From Hyphomicrobium_A sp963759735 (lineage in GTDB: Bacteria; Pseudomonadota; Alphaproteobacteria; Rhizobiales; Hyphomicrobiaceae), in assembly GCA_963759735.1 (NCBI GenBank), contig CAVXAF010000009.1, positions 248,001-312,000 on the forward strand: a stretch of DNA of 64,000 bases, read 5' to 3'. The notes under the pieces were generated by a model. The model was not told the DNA's origin. It was given only the letters and a program-made list of their open reading frames with translations, and ran no database searches. Below, piece by piece: positions 35,986-44,520 of the stretch. How positions within the stretch are numbered: the first letter of the stretch is position 1; the number at the start of each line of letters is the position of its first letter. The position numbers and the translations under genes were made by a program.

Positions 35986-36554
35986 TCCTTGGGGCCGCCA
36001 GCCCGCCACGCGTCGATCTTTTCCATCAGCCAGCCCCAAGCTTCCTCTTCGCGCGGGCCGGCCGTCTTAGCGATGGCGATGTCGAGATATTTCAGTTCCG
36101 CCTCGACCTTCTCCGGCGGGAGCATTTTGAGGCGCGTCACCAGCACGGCGCACTCCAGCACCGCCGATTGCGCACGATTGAACCCTTCCCACGGCCGGTG
36201 GCTTGCCTCGTGCAGCAGGTTGCACGTGTAGCGCGGACGCTGCGCATCCTCGGTCACCTTGGCCACCGACAGTTCCCAGTGCGACACCGCATCGGCAAGT
36301 CGCACCCCCGGCACGCGCGCGGCCGCAGCCGTCGGCCAGTCCTTCCGCCCCGTCACGCAACCGGCAAACACGCGCACATCGTCGGTGTGGCTCGCCACGG
36401 CATACGGTACCGCGTGGAGGTTATCGAGCGTGCGCGATGGGCGGAACGGGGCGATGATCCAATCGGCACCGTCGGCGATCAGCCCCAGTGGGGCGATGTG
36501 CGCTTCACCCTGCGCGTTCGTCGTCGTCACGATCGTTTCGACGATACGCGGCAT
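35982..36554 (-). CDS. DUF447 family protein
   Basis: A 190-residue protein matching DUF447, a flavin-reductase-like split-barrel family shared by methanogens and H4MPT-using bacteria: VETIVTTTNAQGEAHIAPLGLIADG, RTLDNLHAVPYAV, NLLHEASHRPWEGFNRAQSAVLECAVLVTRLKMLP and the ELKYLDIAIAKTAGPREEEAW tail. The ATG at 36554 has AAGGAGAAGCAGG before it and overlaps the DHPS-like gene by 50 bases. The distribution suggests a step in H4MPT/methanofuran synthesis. The activity is unknown. Confidence 0.85.
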   Translation of the reverse strand: MPRIVETIVTTTNAQGEAHIAPLGLIADGADWIIAPFRPSRTLDNLHAVPYAVASHTDDVRVFAGCVTGRKDWPTAAAARVPGVRLADAVSHWELSVAKVTEDAQRPRYTCNLLHEASHRPWEGFNRAQSAVLECAVLVTRLKMLPPEKVEAELKYLDIAIAKTAGPREEEAWGWLMEKIDAWRAGGPKD

Positions 36555-37954
36555 CCTGCTTCTCCTTGCGGGCGGCTTTGAGCGTCGCCCCTTCGGGCGC
36601 GTGCTGCGTCAGGTCTTCGGATTTCCGGTCGGCGGCGACGCCCCAATCGAGCGGGGTATCCTGCGCATAACGCTTGGCGAGCGCGCGTGCAATCTCGGCC
36701 TTGGCCAGCTCGTAGCCGAGATAGAAGGCGTGCGCGCCGTCCTTTTCGACGCCCAGCTTGTCGAATAGCGCAAACGGGTCGGCGGCGACGTGGTGGCCGT
36801 CGCGATTGTAGACGTGCAGGCCGTCTGTGGCCGCCTCGATGCGGTAGTTGGCATCCTTGATGGCGGCCGCGGCCTCGGCGATCTGCTCGGGTGTATCGGG
36901 ATACGGCCGCAGATCGTGCAACGACAGCAGCCCGGCGTCGTACCCCTTCGGCAGGTTGCGATCCTCCCGCGCGCGGTACATCAGCCGCCGAGCCGCGTCA
37001 TGCTCCTCGATGGTGCGGCGGGTGTGCGGAGACACCTGCACGATGAGCACGTTGCGAATGGCAAGTTCGGCGCAGATGCCGATCAGCACCGCGGTTACGC
37101 CCTGGCTGTCGGCGTCAGTCAGCTCGGTCAGGTTGCCGGTGCCCATGAGGATCTCGACGTCGGGGCGGGCGCGGCGCAATTGCGCGTAGCGCTCGAGCGA
37201 AGTCGTGAAGCCGAAATTGATGGGATCCAGCACCGGATCTGCAATGTGCGGAATGCCCTTCGCCTTGCAGATGTCGATGGCGCGCAGCAGCGAGTCCAGA
37301 TCACCATGCGGGCGCGGCAAGAGCACCGGTACGCACGCGGTTCCATCGATGGCATCGAGGTTCGAACTCATCGAGGCTGAGCACATAGTCGGCACCCGCT
37401 TGCGCTCCGCGGCGCAGCTCTTCGGTGTTACCGGAATCAACGCTCACCTTGAGGCCGGCGCGCTTCATCGCGGCAACCGTATCCTCCAGGTGGGGAAACG
37501 GAACGTCGGGCTGGCAGCCGATGTCGATTACGTCGGCGCCCTTGGCGGCGAAGTCGAGACCTTTCGCGACCAGCGCCTCGACGCTCAGCCCCGGCGCATC
37601 GACGATCTCGGCGAAGATGCGGATGTCCTGCTTCGACAGATCCGCCGGCTTGCCGTCCTGGCCGAAAAACTGCGGCAGGTCTATGATCTCGTCGGGGCCG
37701 CGCTCGAAAGGCACCCCGTAATGCTCGGCAAGATGCGACAGGTCCATGCGGCTGCGCCCCGGCACGATCACCCGGTCAGCCTCGAGCGGCTCTTTCAGCC
37801 GATTGCGCACGATGTTCTCGGTCATCAGCGCCGCTACCTTGATGCCGAGGTTGGCGATGCGCCATGAGCCGTTCGGCAGCCCCATGGCGGCCACCGTCTC
37901 GGCCAGCCGTGATTCGGCGAGGCGTCCGGTGAGGAAAAGCAGCTTTTGCGTCAT
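36505..37954 (-). CDS. Dihydropteroate-synthase-related protein, frameshifted
   Basis: The N-terminal part (37954 to about 37370) reads KLLFLTGRLAESRLAETV, then the DHPS-like barrel KGADVIDIGCQPDVPFPH and VSVDSGNTEELRRGAQAGADYVLSLDE. The rest (about 37375 to 36505) continues in a second frame: NLDAIDGTACVPVLLPRPHGD, IADPVLDPINFGFTTSLERY, MGTGNLTELTDADSQG. The total span is one base over a multiple of three, so one extra base near 37370 explains it. The intact protein would be about 482 residues, the DHPS-related family shared by methanogens and methylotrophs. Its role in H4MPT synthesis is inferred. The join lies in a conserved segment, so a sequence error is likely. Confidence 0.8.
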
Positions 37955-37999
37955 GTCAGCCGTGCCTCGATCGCGTCATCGCGCCGACGCCGCATGCGG

Positions 38000-38647
38000 T
38001 CATCTGGCCCGCGCGATAGCACGCTTGGCGGGGCTGCGTCGACCGGATCGATGGCTGGCTCCGAGAAGTCTGGCCAGCTCGGCCTCATCGCCGACGCCGA
38101 GCACGCGCCAGGGCAAGCCGGCGCGCGCGACGATGGCGGCGAAGACGGCGTCGACGACGCCGGAGCGCACCAGCTTGGCCGGCGAGGCCGAGCGGTCGAC
38201 GCGGCATGACTTGACCAGCAGCACCGTTGCGCCGCCAAGCCGCTCGGCGAGGCGCGCAGCAAGCCCGTCCGACGTCGTGCGCCAATCGGCGGTGATGAGC
38301 GCATCGTCGGCGCTGAGCTTAAGCGGCAGCCACACCGGAATGCGGCTCTCGGCCAGCGTGCGGCGCATGTCGGCCAGGGTCTCGACGGCCACCAGCCGTG
38401 CATGCATGCCGGCCAGCATCATCCCCGTCTGGTGCATGGCGAGCAGCGCCATGCGGTGAGCGACGGCGTCGGACAGCTTGTGCCTCTTGTATGCGGCACG
38501 CACCGCGTCGGCGAAGTCGCCGCCGCCCGGTACGATCACGCAGGAGCGACGCGCGCTACCGACGATCTTCAGAATGTTCGCGATGCGCCTGCCTTCGGCC
38601 AGACTGCCGCCGAGCTTGACGATGGTCGGCCCGCCCGCCGCGCTCAC
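38000..38647 (-). CDS. Amino-acid-kinase-fold protein, MfnE-like candidate
   Basis: A 215-residue kinase of the aspartokinase/glutamate-5-kinase fold: TIVKLGGSLAEGRRIANILKIV, VIVPGGGDFADAVRAAYKRHKLSDAVAHRMALLAMHQ, and LITADWRTTSDGLAARLAERLGG. It is short and lacks regulatory domains, like archaeal MfnE, which phosphorylates aminomethylfuranmethanol phosphate in methanofuran synthesis. Its place two genes after mfnB supports that role, which is inference. It overlaps folB by ATGA. Confidence 0.75.
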   Translation of the reverse strand: MSAAGGPTIVKLGGSLAEGRRIANILKIVGSARRSCVIVPGGGDFADAVRAAYKRHKLSDAVAHRMALLAMHQTGMMLAGMHARLVAVETLADMRRTLAESRIPVWLPLKLSADDALITADWRTTSDGLAARLAERLGGATVLLVKSCRVDRSASPAKLVRSGVVDAVFAAIVARAGLPWRVLGVGDEAELARLLGASHRSGRRSPAKRAIARAR

Positions 38648-39036
38648 GTGGCGCGCGACCGGACGATCTCGACGCCGACTGCATCCGGACCCCGCTCGAG
38701 CTTTTCGACGCGCACCAGCACAGAGACGATGCGCTTATCGGCGAGGCACCGGTCAGCGATGCGTGCAGCGAGCGTCTCGACGAGCTTGATGTGGCCGGCG
38801 GCGACGATCGTCTTCACCGCGCCGACGAGATCGTCGTAAGACGGCACCTCGTCGATATCATCGCCCTTAGGCGATACGCCCGCGGCAACCGACGCCTCGA
38901 TGGTAAAGCCCACCTTCTGGGTGATGCCCTGCTCCTCGTCGTACACGCCGATGGCGATGGGCAGCACCAAGCCACGCACGAAAATGCGATCGAGAATGAC
39001 GCCGTCGCGCCGCGCAATGCTGTGTTTGTCGCTCAT
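38644..39036 (-). CDS. folB: Dihydroneopterin aldolase (FolB-like)
   Basis: A 130-residue FolB-fold enzyme: DRIFVRGLVLPIAIGVYDEEQGITQKVGFTIEASV, PSYDDLVGAVKTIV, and KLVETLAARIADRCLADKRI with the catalytic Glu in the VETLA motif. It cleaves the dihydroneopterin side chain to the hydroxymethyl pterin, feeding folate or H4MPT. The start at 39036 overlaps the mfnB stop (ATGA) and places it in a cofactor operon rather than a folate operon. Confidence 0.87.
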   Translation of the reverse strand: MSDKHSIARRDGVILDRIFVRGLVLPIAIGVYDEEQGITQKVGFTIEASVAAGVSPKGDDIDEVPSYDDLVGAVKTIVAAGHIKLVETLAARIADRCLADKRIVSVLVRVEKLERGPDAVGVEIVRSRAT

Positions 39037-39806
39037 GCCACGCCTTCGCTCTGTCGTGGCGCCATAGCACCCGGCAGCGGCGCGCGGCAAGCATCGGCGC
39101 GTGCTGCATCGCAAACAGGGATAACGCGGCGTACCGCGCGCACGGCTTCGGCGTCGATGGTTTGAGTGCGCTCGCCGGCGCGGCACAGGCCGCCGCGAAA
39201 GCCCAGCACGTCGGGAGCCAACGCCAGCAACGGCGCCGCGTGCCCGGCACGCAGCGATCCTGCGAGGCCAGCGAACATGCCGGCGGCATGCACTGCGACG
39301 ACAAAGCCGGCCAGCGCCTCGAGTGGCACGAGATCGGGGAGCGCCCCGGCCCGCTTGTCCACCGTGTCGAGCATAAGCCCGGCAAAGCCCGCGGCCTTCG
39401 CTGCATCTATGAGTTCAAGGTTGATGCCGTCGTCGGCCAGCAGCACGCCAACGAGGCGCACCTCGGCCAGATCGGGCTGGGCAAGGCGGTTCAGAGTTCG
39501 CTGCGCGCCCATGCGGGCAGACAAGCCCACCTTGACGATGTCGGCGCCTGCGGCAGCCATGGCGAGCACCGCATGCGCCGTCGCTTCGGCATCGCTGGTG
39601 GGATCGCCGATGGTGGCACTCACGGGGACGTGCGCCGGGACCGCCGCGCGGATTGCCGTCACTATTCCATGTGGCAGGGCGCCCAGCGCGCCGGCGGCGG
39701 GGTTCTTGGCATCGACGATATCGGCGCCGAGCGCGGCGACGAGGCGCGCTTCGCTCTCATCCGTGACGCTGGCAAGCATCATCGCCATACGGCGTACGCG
39801 TCCCAT
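39033..39806 (-). CDS. mfnB: (5-Formylfuran-3-yl)methyl phosphate synthase (MfnB)
   Basis: A DUF556 TIM-barrel enzyme building the furan ring of methanofuran from two glyceraldehyde-3-phosphates. Key segments: MMLASVTDESEARLVAALGADIVDAKNPAAGALGALP with the Schiff-base lysine in DAKNP, VSATIGDPTSDAEA, GADIVKVGLS and GFAGLMLDTVDKRAGALPD. The start could be the ATG at 39806 (258 residues including stop) or one of the ATGs at 39788, 39782 or 39779. The conserved domain begins at MMLASV. It lies 18 bases after the ABC ATPase gene, apparently in the same transcript. Confidence 0.88.
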   Translation of the reverse strand: MGRVRRMAMMLASVTDESEARLVAALGADIVDAKNPAAGALGALPHGIVTAIRAAVPAHVPVSATIGDPTSDAEATAHAVLAMAAAGADIVKVGLSARMGAQRTLNRLAQPDLAEVRLVGVLLADDGINLELIDAAKAAGFAGLMLDTVDKRAGALPDLVPLEALAGFVVAVHAAGMFAGLAGSLRAGHAAPLLALAPDVLGFRGGLCRAGERTQTIDAEAVRAVRRVIPVCDAARADACRAPLPGAMAPRQSEGVA

Positions 39807-39823
39807 CGATATTGTTGAGGTTG

Positions 39824-40552
39824 CTAAGCTTCGCCGAAGATGTGGCGCTGCTCGGTCCGCACCTTCTCTCGGTCGGTCCGGTCGGTCACCGAAAGGCGCA
39901 CCGGCACGTCCTGGGAGATAGTCGCAGGAGCGGGCGAAAGGCGCAAGATGCGGGTCCCCAGCATGACCGCCTCGGGCCGGTCGTGGGTCACGAAAAGCAC
40001 CGTCGTCGGCCGTCGCGACCACAACTCCACCAAGAGTTCGCGCAGGCCTTGGGCGGTTGGATCATCGAGCGAGACGAACGGTTCGTCCATCAGCAGGATG
40101 TCCGGCTCCAGGACAAAGGCGCGGGCCAGAGCCACGCGGCGCTGCATGCCGAGCGAGATCATCTCGGGGTAGGCGTTGGCGGCTTCGGTCAGGCCGACGC
40201 GCCTCAAAAGTTCAGGGATGTTGGCGCGACGCGGATCGTCGGCCGGCAGCGGCAGGGCGATGTTCTCGTAGACCGTGCGCCAGGGAAGCAGGCGCGGCGA
40301 CTGGAAGACGAACGCCGTGCGCTGGTCGGCGCCGCCAAAATCGATCATGCCCTCGAAGTGGCGGTCCAGGCCGGCAACGATGTTGAGCAGGGTCGACTTG
40401 CCGCCACCCGACGGTCCGGTGATGACGACGAAGGAACCCGGCTCGACCTGGAACTCGATGTTCTCGATGACGAGATTCTCGGGGCGATCGCCGACGGCGG
40501 GGAACGCCTTCCGGTCGACCCGCACGGTGAGCGGATGGGTCACCGCCGCCAT
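39824..40552 (-). CDS. ABC transporter ATPase, nitrate/sulfonate/taurine type
   Basis: A 242-residue ATPase with Walker A GPSGGGKST (46-54), Walker B ILLMDEPF and switch His in FVTHDRPEAVMLG. The signature motif reads SLGMQRR instead of LSGGQ(Q)R, a degenerate form of the C-loop. It belongs to the SsuB/TauB/ThiZ-like family. With the following permease and binding protein it makes an importer whose substrate cannot be assigned by sequence. Confidence 0.85.
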   Translation of the reverse strand: MAAVTHPLTVRVDRKAFPAVGDRPENLVIENIEFQVEPGSFVVITGPSGGGKSTLLNIVAGLDRHFEGMIDFGGADQRTAFVFQSPRLLPWRTVYENIALPLPADDPRRANIPELLRRVGLTEAANAYPEMISLGMQRRVALARAFVLEPDILLMDEPFVSLDDPTAQGLRELLVELWSRRPTTVLFVTHDRPEAVMLGTRILRLSPAPATISQDVPVRLSVTDRTDREKVRTEQRHIFGEA

Positions 40553-41319
40553 TTGCTGGCCCTCGCGATGAGCGGCTGCATGATGGCCAGTTCAATGATC
40601 TGCACGACGACGATGAAGGCCAGCGCGTAGGAGAGGATCATCGGCACGTCGAACAGCTGGAAGGCGATGTTGAGCTGATGGCCGACACCATCCGAGCGCC
40701 CGAACGCCTCGACGACGAGCACGATCTTCCACACCAGCGCGAGGCCCGACCGCGCCGCGGCGGCAAAGAACGGCGCCAGCTGCGGAATGGTCACGTGGCG
40801 CAGCGTCTTCCACCAGCCGAAGCGGTAGACCTGCGCCATCTCGCTGAGGTCTTTCGAGAGGCTGCGAGCGCCTTCGCGCATGGTGACGGCGACATTGGGG
40901 ATCTTGTTGACGGCGACGGCCGTGATGGCCGCCACCTCGGTCAGTCCGAACCAGATGTAGCAAAGCACGATGACGACGAGCGCGGGCAGGTTGAGGAAGA
41001 AGATCAGCCAGGCATCGAAGAACCGGTCGGCGGCCTTATAGCGGCCCAGCGCCAGGCCGATGGCCGAGCCGATGAACATGGCGACGACGAAGCTGAAGGC
41101 GACGCGGAGCAGCGTCGCGCCGATGTTGCCCCATAGTTCGCCGGCCTCGGCTTCGCGCACCATGACGTTGAAGACGGCCGCAGGCCCCGGCAGGTAGCGG
41201 CTCTGGCCGATCAGCGCAGCAACCTCCCACAGCGCAATGAGTGTCGCCAGAGAGATCAATGACCAGCCGAGGCGCCCGACCTTGAAGCCGCGCGCCGGCG
41301 CGTTAACTGCCTGCCGCAT
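40540..41319 (-). CDS. ABC transporter permease, nitrate/sulfonate/taurine type
   Basis: An approximately 259-residue BPD-type permease with six helices and the EAA-like cytoplasmic loop MREGARSLSKDLSEMAQVYRFGWWKTLRHVTIPQLAPFF. I chose the ATG at 41319. An ATG at 41349 would overlap the binding-protein gene further. It overlaps both neighbours (17 and 13 bases). Confidence 0.85.
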   Translation of the reverse strand: MRQAVNAPARGFKVGRLGWSLISLATLIALWEVAALIGQSRYLPGPAAVFNVMVREAEAGELWGNIGATLLRVAFSFVVAMFIGSAIGLALGRYKAADRFFDAWLIFFLNLPALVVIVLCYIWFGLTEVAAITAVAVNKIPNVAVTMREGARSLSKDLSEMAQVYRFGWWKTLRHVTIPQLAPFFAAAARSGLALVWKIVLVVEAFGRSDGVGHQLNIAFQLFDVPMILSYALAFIVVVQIIELAIMQPLIARASKWRR

Positions 41320-42292
41320 GGAAGAGCTTGGGGTCGAATTGGGTATCATTGCCGAGCAGTTGGGAACCGGCGACGTCTACGAGGACCTGCGTGAGCTTTT
41401 CCGCCGAGCGCGTCTCGGCGCCCGTCCACGGTGCCGGGATGCCGGCGCGATAGTACGCCTTGATGGCGGCGAATTCAGCGTCGCTCTCGGGACGCACCAG
41501 CGGGCGCACGCGATCCCAGGCTGCGTCCGACGTCAATAAGACAGCATTCGCCTGCTCGACGGCGGTGAGGAAGGCGGCGATCTCGGCGCTCTTCTTGGCC
41601 TCGACCTCCTCGCGCCAGACGAAGCCGACGAGCGAGGGCACGGGCGCAATGTCGAGCGCCTTCAGCACGTCGTCCATGCCGAGCAGCGTGCGATAGTTGT
41701 CGCCTTCCATGCGAGCCGCGTAAGTCCAGAAGTTCAGCACCGCGTCGAGGCGCCCGGAGCGCGTCTCCTCGGTGAGGAGGGGCGCGGCGCCGTAAGACGG
41801 CGAGACCAGGTCGGCAATGTCGGTGCCAAGCTCCTTGCGCGAATAGGCCCGCAGCAGCAGCCAGCTTTTGTCGATCGCCCCGCCGGCGACGCCGAGGCGC
41901 TTGCCCTTGAGGTCGGCGAACGATTTGATGGGGGAATCGGGCGCCACCATGATGGCACCCAGCGCCGAGGAATACGGCGCGAACTTCACCAGTTCGCCGA
42001 GCGCACGCTGACGCAGCGCCCATGGCCAGTCGCTGACGATGACGTCCGCCTCACCGGACAGCAGCGCCACGGGACCCGCCTGGTTGGTCGCCACGTCGAC
42101 GACAGTGATGGTCAGTCCCAGCTTGTCGGCGATGCCCTCGGCGCGGATGGTCTCCAGCAGCCAGCTCAGGGAGCCAAAACGCAACGAAGCGACGCTGAGC
42201 GTCCCGGCGGCTCTCGCACTCGCCATCGGCAACGCAAAGCCTGCCAACGTCGCAGCGCCACCCGCCAGCAGAAGGCGGCGTCGGTCGATCAT
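41303..42292 (-). CDS. ABC transporter substrate-binding protein, NMT1/SsuA-like
   Basis: A 329-residue periplasmic protein with a Tat-like signal: MIDRRRLLLAGGAATLAGFA. The mature part is SsuA/NMT1-like: SLRFGSLSWLLETIRAEGIADKLGL, GEADVIVSDWPWALRQRA, FADLKGKRLGVAGG, LDAVLNFWTYAARMEG. The twin-arginine/RRR region suggests Tat or Sec export. Its start overlaps the preceding gene (ATGA). The binding pocket cannot be deduced. Confidence 0.85.
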   Translation of the reverse strand: MIDRRRLLLAGGAATLAGFALPMASARAAGTLSVASLRFGSLSWLLETIRAEGIADKLGLTITVVDVATNQAGPVALLSGEADVIVSDWPWALRQRALGELVKFAPYSSALGAIMVAPDSPIKSFADLKGKRLGVAGGAIDKSWLLLRAYSRKELGTDIADLVSPSYGAAPLLTEETRSGRLDAVLNFWTYAARMEGDNYRTLLGMDDVLKALDIAPVPSLVGFVWREEVEAKKSAEIAAFLTAVEQANAVLLTSDAAWDRVRPLVRPESDAEFAAIKAYYRAGIPAPWTGAETRSAEKLTQVLVDVAGSQLLGNDTQFDPKLFHAAGS

Positions 42293-42810
42293 TTCCCACC
42301 TCGATCGGCGTACAACCGGCGGTCGACGATGTAGTTGACTGCGCGCAGCCACATCTTGTCGGTGTTGCCGTAGATTTCGCTGGATCCCTGATTGATGACT
42401 TTCTGGTTGGCAACGTCGCGCACATAGATGCTGACTGTGAAGAGCACGTCGGATGCCTTGCGCACGGTGCCGATGAAAGCAACGTCGGCGCCCACCTTCT
42501 TGGCGAGGTCGTCCTCGCAGCCGTTGCACTTGTGAATCGGCGACTTGTCGTCGATCTCCTTGGCGATGGACGTGGTATCGACCACCTCGTAGCGCCCGCT
42601 ATCCTTGATCAGCTTCACAAGCTCGGCGGTGATGATCTCCAGCCGCCGCTTGTCCGCCGGATCAAGCCCCTTGGGCATCAAGCCGATCTCGAACTGCTGC
42701 TGCTGATCGATGAGATCGAAGGGAAAAATGATCGCCTTCTGCGCCGCAAGCGCCGCGACCGGGGCGAGTGCCATCGCCAATGCAAAGATGACAATACGTT
42801 TAGCAATCAA
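42289..42810 (-). CDS. Secreted DUF2380/DUF3280-like protein
   Basis: A 173-residue precursor with signal MIAKRIVIFALAMALAPVAALA. The mature part is DUF2380-like: KAIIFPFDLIDQQQQFEIGL, IITAELVKLIKDSGRYEVVD, KKVGADVAFIGTVRKASDVLFTVSIYVRDV. A Cys pair (KCNGCEDDLA) may form a disulfide. It is the first gene of the minus-strand ABC/cofactor operon but lies back-to-back with the PQQ-associated ABC system, where proteins of this type are often found. The function is unknown. Confidence 0.7.
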   Translation of the reverse strand: MIAKRIVIFALAMALAPVAALAAQKAIIFPFDLIDQQQQFEIGLMPKGLDPADKRRLEIITAELVKLIKDSGRYEVVDTTSIAKEIDDKSPIHKCNGCEDDLAKKVGADVAFIGTVRKASDVLFTVSIYVRDVANQKVINQGSSEIYGNTDKMWLRAVNYIVDRRLYADRGGK

Positions 42811-43063
42811 GGCATTTCCCCTGGAGGGCGCGCCACGCGCTCAGTTTAGATTGTTATACTGTTAGGGGTAGGTGTGCCGAATGGGGGGGTAATTGCAAGG
42901 GGGGAGTTGCCAGGTCGTGGCAGAGCAAAGGTCACAAGTCCGCGAGTAAAATCGGGAGACCTTGACAAGGGTGGTACCCCATACCCTTTTACTGCAACAA
43001 AGTAACAGACCGCCCGATAATCAATTCGCACTGCAGCGAAGCGGCGGCATAGGAGGAACGAGC
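42811..43063. promoter_or_regulatory. Divergent promoter region
   Basis: A 253-base region between divergent operons. It contains an AT-rich stretch (TTTAGATTGTTATACTG near 42845), an imperfect inverted repeat AAGGGT...ACCCTT (42967-42988) and TTCGC...GCGAA around 43025-43040. Both operons must start here. I cannot place exact promoters. Confidence 0.4.
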
Positions 43064-44461
43064 TTGATAGCGACAGGCGAAGTCAACCGGAGCTGGCGTG
43101 GCAGAAGCGCGCCGATGGCGTATCCCCAACGCTGGGTAGCCTTGGCCTGCCTCGCGGCGCTGGCTTTGCTACCGATCTCTGCCGCAGCTCAGGAGGCGCC
43201 TCCCGCGCCGGCGAGCCCGCCCGCAGCCACCGCGCCCGCCGCACCAGCCGCGCCGGCAGCAGCTGCGCCGACAACCCCTCCCGCCGATGCCGCTAAGGCC
43301 GATGCTGCCAAGACCGACGCCGCCGCTCCGGGCACCGTCGTCATTCCCATCGTCCTGGCGCGCGAACTGCGTGATGATCCCCTGCCGCTCTCCCTGCTTG
43401 ATCTGCCGCCCAAGGATCTTGGCATTGCCGGCGCCAAGCTGGCGATCACCGACAACAACACTACCGGCCGCTTCATGAACCAGGAGTTCAAGCTGGAGCA
43501 GGTCGAAGACGCCGATCCGGCCAAGCTGATCCAGGACGTCGTGCAGAAGGTCGATGCCGGCGCGCATTTCATCATCGTCGATGCGACGCCCGAAACGCTC
43601 CTCAAGATGGCCGATGCGCTGAAGGGCAAAGAGGCCCTGCTCATCAACTACAGCGCTCCCGACGACAGCTTGCGCGAGGAAAACTGCCGCCCGCAGGTGA
43701 TGCACACGGCGCCCACACGCTCCATGCTAACCGACGCCCTCGCCCAGTATCTCGTCTGGAAGAAGTGGCCGCACTGGTTCTTGGTGCTCGGGCCGACCGA
43801 AAAGGACAAGCTCTACGCCGAGGCCTTACGCCGCTCCGCCAAGCGCTTTGGCGCCAAGATCGTCGAGGAGCGCACGTTCACCTATGACTCCGGTAGCCGT
43901 CGCACCGACGGTGGCTTCGAACAGGTGCAGCAGCAGATCCCGACCTTCACGCAAAACGCGCCCGATCACGAAGTGCTCGTCGTCGCCGACGAGAGCAGCC
44001 TGTTCGGCGATTACCTGCCCTACCGCACATGGGATGCGCGCCCGGTCGCTGGTACCGCCGGATTGACCGCAGAGAGCTGGCATCCGGCTATCGAGCTGTG
44101 GGGAGGCACGCAGTTTCAGAACCGTTTCAAGCGCTTGGCCGATCGAAACATGCGCCCGCTCGACTACAACGCATGGCTCGCCGCGCGCATGGTGGGCGAA
44201 GCTGCTTCGCGCACCAAATCAGGCAAATACTCAGATCTCGTCGCCTACATGAAGGGCCCCAACTTCGACGTTGCCGGCTTCAAGGGCGTCGGGCTTTCGC
44301 TGCGCAACTGGAACGGCCAGATCCGCCAGCCGATCCTGATCACGACGCCGAAGCTGCTGGTCAGCGTGTCGCCGCAGCAGGGCTTCCTGCATCAGAACAG
44401 CGAGCTCGATACGCTCGGCGTCGACAAGCCGGAGACCAAATGTCAGGGCTACACACAATGA
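43064..44461 (+). CDS. ABC substrate-binding protein, PQQ-alcohol-dehydrogenase-associated (PedA/LutA-type)
   Basis: A periplasmic type I binding protein of about 465 residues. A TTG at 43064 follows AGGAGGAAC (43051-43059) and is preferred; an ATG at 43115 (MAYPQRWVAL) gives a tighter signal peptide. After ALACLAALALLPISAAAQ comes an Ala/Pro-rich linker, then a branched-chain-amino-acid-binding-like domain (PIVLARELRDDPLPLSLLDL, KWPHWFLVLGPTEKDKLYAEALRRSAKRFGAKIVEER). The family is defined by co-occurrence with PQQ alcohol dehydrogenases and related ABC genes. The ligand is unproven. Confidence 0.82.
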   Translation: MIATGEVNRSWRGRSAPMAYPQRWVALACLAALALLPISAAAQEAPPAPASPPAATAPAAPAAPAAAAPTTPPADAAKADAAKTDAAAPGTVVIPIVLARELRDDPLPLSLLDLPPKDLGIAGAKLAITDNNTTGRFMNQEFKLEQVEDADPAKLIQDVVQKVDAGAHFIIVDATPETLLKMADALKGKEALLINYSAPDDSLREENCRPQVMHTAPTRSMLTDALAQYLVWKKWPHWFLVLGPTEKDKLYAEALRRSAKRFGAKIVEERTFTYDSGSRRTDGGFEQVQQQIPTFTQNAPDHEVLVVADESSLFGDYLPYRTWDARPVAGTAGLTAESWHPAIELWGGTQFQNRFKRLADRNMRPLDYNAWLAARMVGEAASRTKSGKYSDLVAYMKGPNFDVAGFKGVGLSLRNWNGQIRQPILITTPKLLVSVSPQQGFLHQNSELDTLGVDKPETKCQGYTQ

Positions 44462-44520
44462 GCGCGCCAGCCATCCCTTGCGCAGCAGGCGCCGAAAAAA
44501 CTCCAGGAGGAAATCCCCTA

